Assembly (NCBI GenBank): GCA_945873925.1
Contig: CAMCES010000004.1
Coordinates: forward strand, 1-64,000
Origin: Bordetella parapertussis
GTDB taxonomy: Bacteria > Pseudomonadota > Gammaproteobacteria > Burkholderiales > Burkholderiaceae_C
Length of the DNA: 64,000 nt
Reading direction: 5' to 3'
How positions within the stretch are numbered: the stretch's first letter is position 1; every line of letters starts with the position of its first letter. The notes under the pieces were generated by a model. The model saw nothing but the letters and a program-made list of their open reading frames with translations. It was not told the origin of the DNA and made no database searches. Positions 61,650 through 64,000 of this stretch are shown piece by piece. The translations under genes and the position numbers were made by a program.

Positions 61650-64000
61650 TCATTCGACCCGCAACACATGCGTGGGCTTGAAACCCAGGTCGGCCAACTT
61701 GCCCTTGCGGGCACGCGCAGTTTTCGCATTGTTCAGGCTTCGGATCTCGAGTGTTTCTTCGCGGTCTTTGCCCCCACGACCCACACCCAAAATGGAAATG
61801 CTGCGGGTGTAGGCGGCCGCACCGGCCAAAGTGTCCTTGGCTTCGAGGTCCATCAGCATCAAGCCGCGCCCGCCTTTTTCCATGGCCTTGAGCTCGGTGA
61901 TGTCAAAGGTGAGGATACGCCCACCCGTCGAAGCACAGGCCACGTGGGTGGCGATCGGCAAGGGCTCGGCGCCATTGCCACCGCCCACCAGAGACGGCAC
62001 GCACAGGGCTTCGCCCTCGCCCAAGCTGATGAAGGCCTTGCCGCCTTTGTTGCGGGAAATCAGGTTATCGATGCAACAAATGAAGCCATAGCCGCCCGAA
62101 CCGCTGAGCAACAAGGTGAGCGTGGCGGGGCCCGCAAAGTAATGCACCAACTGGGTGCCGGATTCGACATCGACCAAGGTGGTGACCGGCTGACCGTCTC
62201 CCCGCGCACCTGGCAGGGACGCCACCGGCACCGAGTACACCCGGCCGTTGGCGCCAAAGGCAATCAGTTGGTCGACCGTGCGGCATTCGAAGGTGTCGTA
62301 GAGTTCGTCGCCCGCCTTGAAAGCAAAACTGCTGGGGTCGTGGCCATGGCCTTGGCGGGCCCTTACCCAGCCTTTGTCAGACACCACCACCGTGACCGGT
62401 TCGTCAATCACCTTGACTTCAGCCACGGCTTTTTTCTCGGCCTGGATCAGGGTGCGGCGCTCGTCGGCAAAGGTCTTGGCATCAGCCTCGATCTCCTTGA
62501 CCATCAAACGGCGCAAAGACGTGGTGCTGCCCAAGATGTCTTCCAAGCGGCCCTGCTCTTCGCGCAATTCTTTGAGCTCTTGCTCGATCTTGATGGCTTC
62601 CAAACGCGCCAATTGGCGCAAGCGGATGTCCAAAATATCGTCGGCTTGGCGATCCGACAGCTTAAAACGTTCGATGAGTGCGGGCTTGGGTTCGTCGCTG
62701 TGGCGGATGATTCGGATCACCTCATCGATGTTGAGCAACACCAACTGGCGGCCTTCCAAGATGTGGATACGTGCCAGCACCTTGTCCAAGCGGTGCTGGG
62801 AGCGACGCTGCACCGTGGTTTGGCGAAACGCGATCCATTCCTCGAACATTTGACGCAGCGTTTTGGGGACGGGCTTGCCGTCCAAACCCACCATGGTCAG
62901 GTTGATCGACGAGCTGGTCTCCAAACTGGTGTGCGCCAACAAGCTGGTGATGAGTTCTTGCTGTTCGATGGTGCGGGTTTTCGGCTCGAACACCAGGCGC
63001 ACTGGTGCGTCTTTGCTTGACTCGTCGCGCACGCCATCGAGTACGGCCAAGATGGTGGCTTTGAGCAGGGTTTGCTCAGGGCTGAGCGCTTTTTTGCCGG
63101 TCTTGACCTTGGGGTTGGTGAGCTCTTCGATTTCTTCGAGCACTTTTTGGCTGCTGACGCCGGGCGGGAGTTCGGTCACCACCAACTGCCACTGCGAACG
63201 TGCCAGGTCTTCAATCACCCAGCGTGCCCGCACTTTCAGCGAGCCACGGCCTGAGGCGTAGGCGTCGGCAATGTCCGAGGCGCTGCTGATGATTTGGCCG
63301 CCGCCAGGGTAGTCCGGGCCAGGAATCAGCGCAAACAGTTCTTCGTTGCTGAGCTTGGGGTTTTTGATCAACGCCACGCAGGCGTCGGCCACTTCGCGCA
63401 GGTTGTGGCTGGGGATTTCGGTGGCCATGCCCACCGCGATGCCACTGGCGCCATTGAGTAAGGCAAACGGCAAACGCGCTGGTAACTGGCGCGGCTCTTC
63501 GGTCGAGCCGTCGTAGTTGGGCTGGAAGTCCACCGTGCCTTCGTCGATCTCGTCGAGCAGCAAATTGGTGATACGGGCCAAGCGGGCTTCGGTGTAGCGC
63601 ATGGCCGCCGCGCCATCGCCGTCGCGTGAGCCGAAATTGCCTTGGCCATCAATCAAGGGGTAGCGCTGCGAGAAGTCTTGCGCCATGCGAACCAAAGCGT
63701 CGTAGGCTGCGCTGTCGCCGTGCGGGTGGTAGCGGCCCAGCACATCGCCGACCACGCGGGCGCTTTTGACAGGCCTGGCACCGACTGCGCCATTCGTCCC
63801 ACCAAAGCCCAGGCCCATGCGGGACATGGCATACAAGATACGCCGCTGCACCGGTTTTTGGCCATCGCACACATCGGGCAAGGCGCGGCCCTTGACCACG
63901 CTCAAGGCGTATTCCAGGTAAGCGCGTTGGGCGTAGTGCCCCAAGGCGATGCCATCGTCCGACTCGGACGAGGCGTTCAAATCCACAACAGGTGTATCAC
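61650..64000 (-). CDS. parC: DNA topoisomerase IV subunit A (partial, right edge)
   Basis: Decatenates daughter chromosomes with ParE. The breakage-reunion domain has YAQRAYLEYALSVVKGRALP, RYHPHGDSAAYDALVRMAQDF (the quinolone-resistance region) and the catalytic tyrosine in AAAMRYTEARL; the C-terminal pinwheel region follows. The frame is open to the window edge and begins ...DTPVVDLNASSESDD there. A GTG at 63984-63986 is a possible start giving 778 residues, but homologues suggest a few more residues, so the start codon probably lies just outside. Confidence 0.93.
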   Translation of the reverse strand, partial: DTPVVDLNASSESDDGIALGHYAQRAYLEYALSVVKGRALPDVCDGQKPVQRRILYAMSRMGLGFGGTNGAVGARPVKSARVVGDVLGRYHPHGDSAAYDALVRMAQDFSQRYPLIDGQGNFGSRDGDGAAAMRYTEARLARITNLLLDEIDEGTVDFQPNYDGSTEEPRQLPARLPFALLNGASGIAVGMATEIPSHNLREVADACVALIKNPKLSNEELFALIPGPDYPGGGQIISSASDIADAYASGRGSLKVRARWVIEDLARSQWQLVVTELPPGVSSQKVLEEIEELTNPKVKTGKKALSPEQTLLKATILAVLDGVRDESSKDAPVRLVFEPKTRTIEQQELITSLLAHTSLETSSSINLTMVGLDGKPVPKTLRQMFEEWIAFRQTTVQRRSQHRLDKVLARIHILEGRQLVLLNIDEVIRIIRHSDEPKPALIERFKLSDRQADDILDIRLRQLARLEAIKIEQELKELREEQGRLEDILGSTTSLRRLMVKEIEADAKTFADERRTLIQAEKKAVAEVKVIDEPVTVVVSDKGWVRARQGHGHDPSSFAFKAGDELYDTFECRTVDQLIAFGANGRVYSVPVASLPGARGDGQPVTTLVDVESGTQLVHYFAGPATLTLLLSGSGGYGFICCIDNLISRNKGGKAFISLGEGEALCVPSLVGGGNGAEPLPIATHVACASTGGRILTFDITELKAMEKGGRGLMLMDLEAKDTLAGAAAYTRSISILGVGRGGKDREETLEIRSLNNAKTARARKGKLADLGFKPTHVLRVE

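Overview
This window (about 57 percent GC by eye, tightly packed, many start/stop overlaps) looks like chromosome from a beta-proteobacterium of the order Burkholderiales, most likely family Comamonadaceae (Limnohabitans/Rhodoferax-like; the genus is inference). The reasons are the lysine/alanine-rich sigma-70 N-terminus, the tandem cyanophycin synthetases with their DUF1854/ABC companions, a phasin, and a complete protocatechuate 4,5-cleavage operon. No tRNA, rRNA, CRISPR array, insertion sequence or prophage was recognised.

Layout. 1-6.5 kb: a CoA-transferase subunit cut by the left edge, an AhpD-like protein, a TetR regulator, an acyl-CoA thioesterase, ETF-ubiquinone oxidoreductase followed by a lone GcvH-like protein, an aminotransferase and endonuclease III. 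6.6-12.2 kb: a cobalamin uptake operon on the minus strand (btuB, a leaderless BtuF-like protein, btuF, btuC, btuD) preceded by a clear cobalamin riboswitch. 12.2-22.2 kb: a ZapB-like protein, ZapA, 6S RNA, TauE/SafE, then a housekeeping block queG/tsaE/amiC/dedA/mutL/MFS/miaA/pseudouridine synthase. 22.2-31.8 kb: phasin, patatin lipoprotein, SDR, gamma-glutamyltransferase, dnaG, rpoD and a DMT exporter. 31.8-41.9 kb: a FAH-family hydrolase, a LysR relic, a VapBC-like pair, the full operon galD-ligJ-ligK-ligI-ligA-ligB-ligC, an isolated pilD and two deletion scars made of truncated aromatic-catabolism genes. 42-46.2 kb: FKBP and grpE-dnaK-dnaJ behind a sigma-32 promoter. 46.3-53.9 kb: a cyanophycin cluster. 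53.9-64 kb: comEC, a small secreted protein, RidA, an RND efflux pair and parC, which is open at the right edge.

How the genes fit together. The lig/gal genes are sufficient to take protocatechuate to pyruvate and oxaloacetate. The relics beside them (LysR tail; an amidohydrolase fused in frame to the LivF tail; a crotonase fused out of frame to a Bug-receptor tail) suggest that a neighbouring uptake and phenylpropanoid-type side-chain pathway, and possibly the local regulator, were lost by deletion. The most surprising single observation is an in-frame TAA inside the Ala/Pro/Lys repeat at the start of rpoD, so the essential sigma factor seems to lack its usual start region, or the base is a sequence error.
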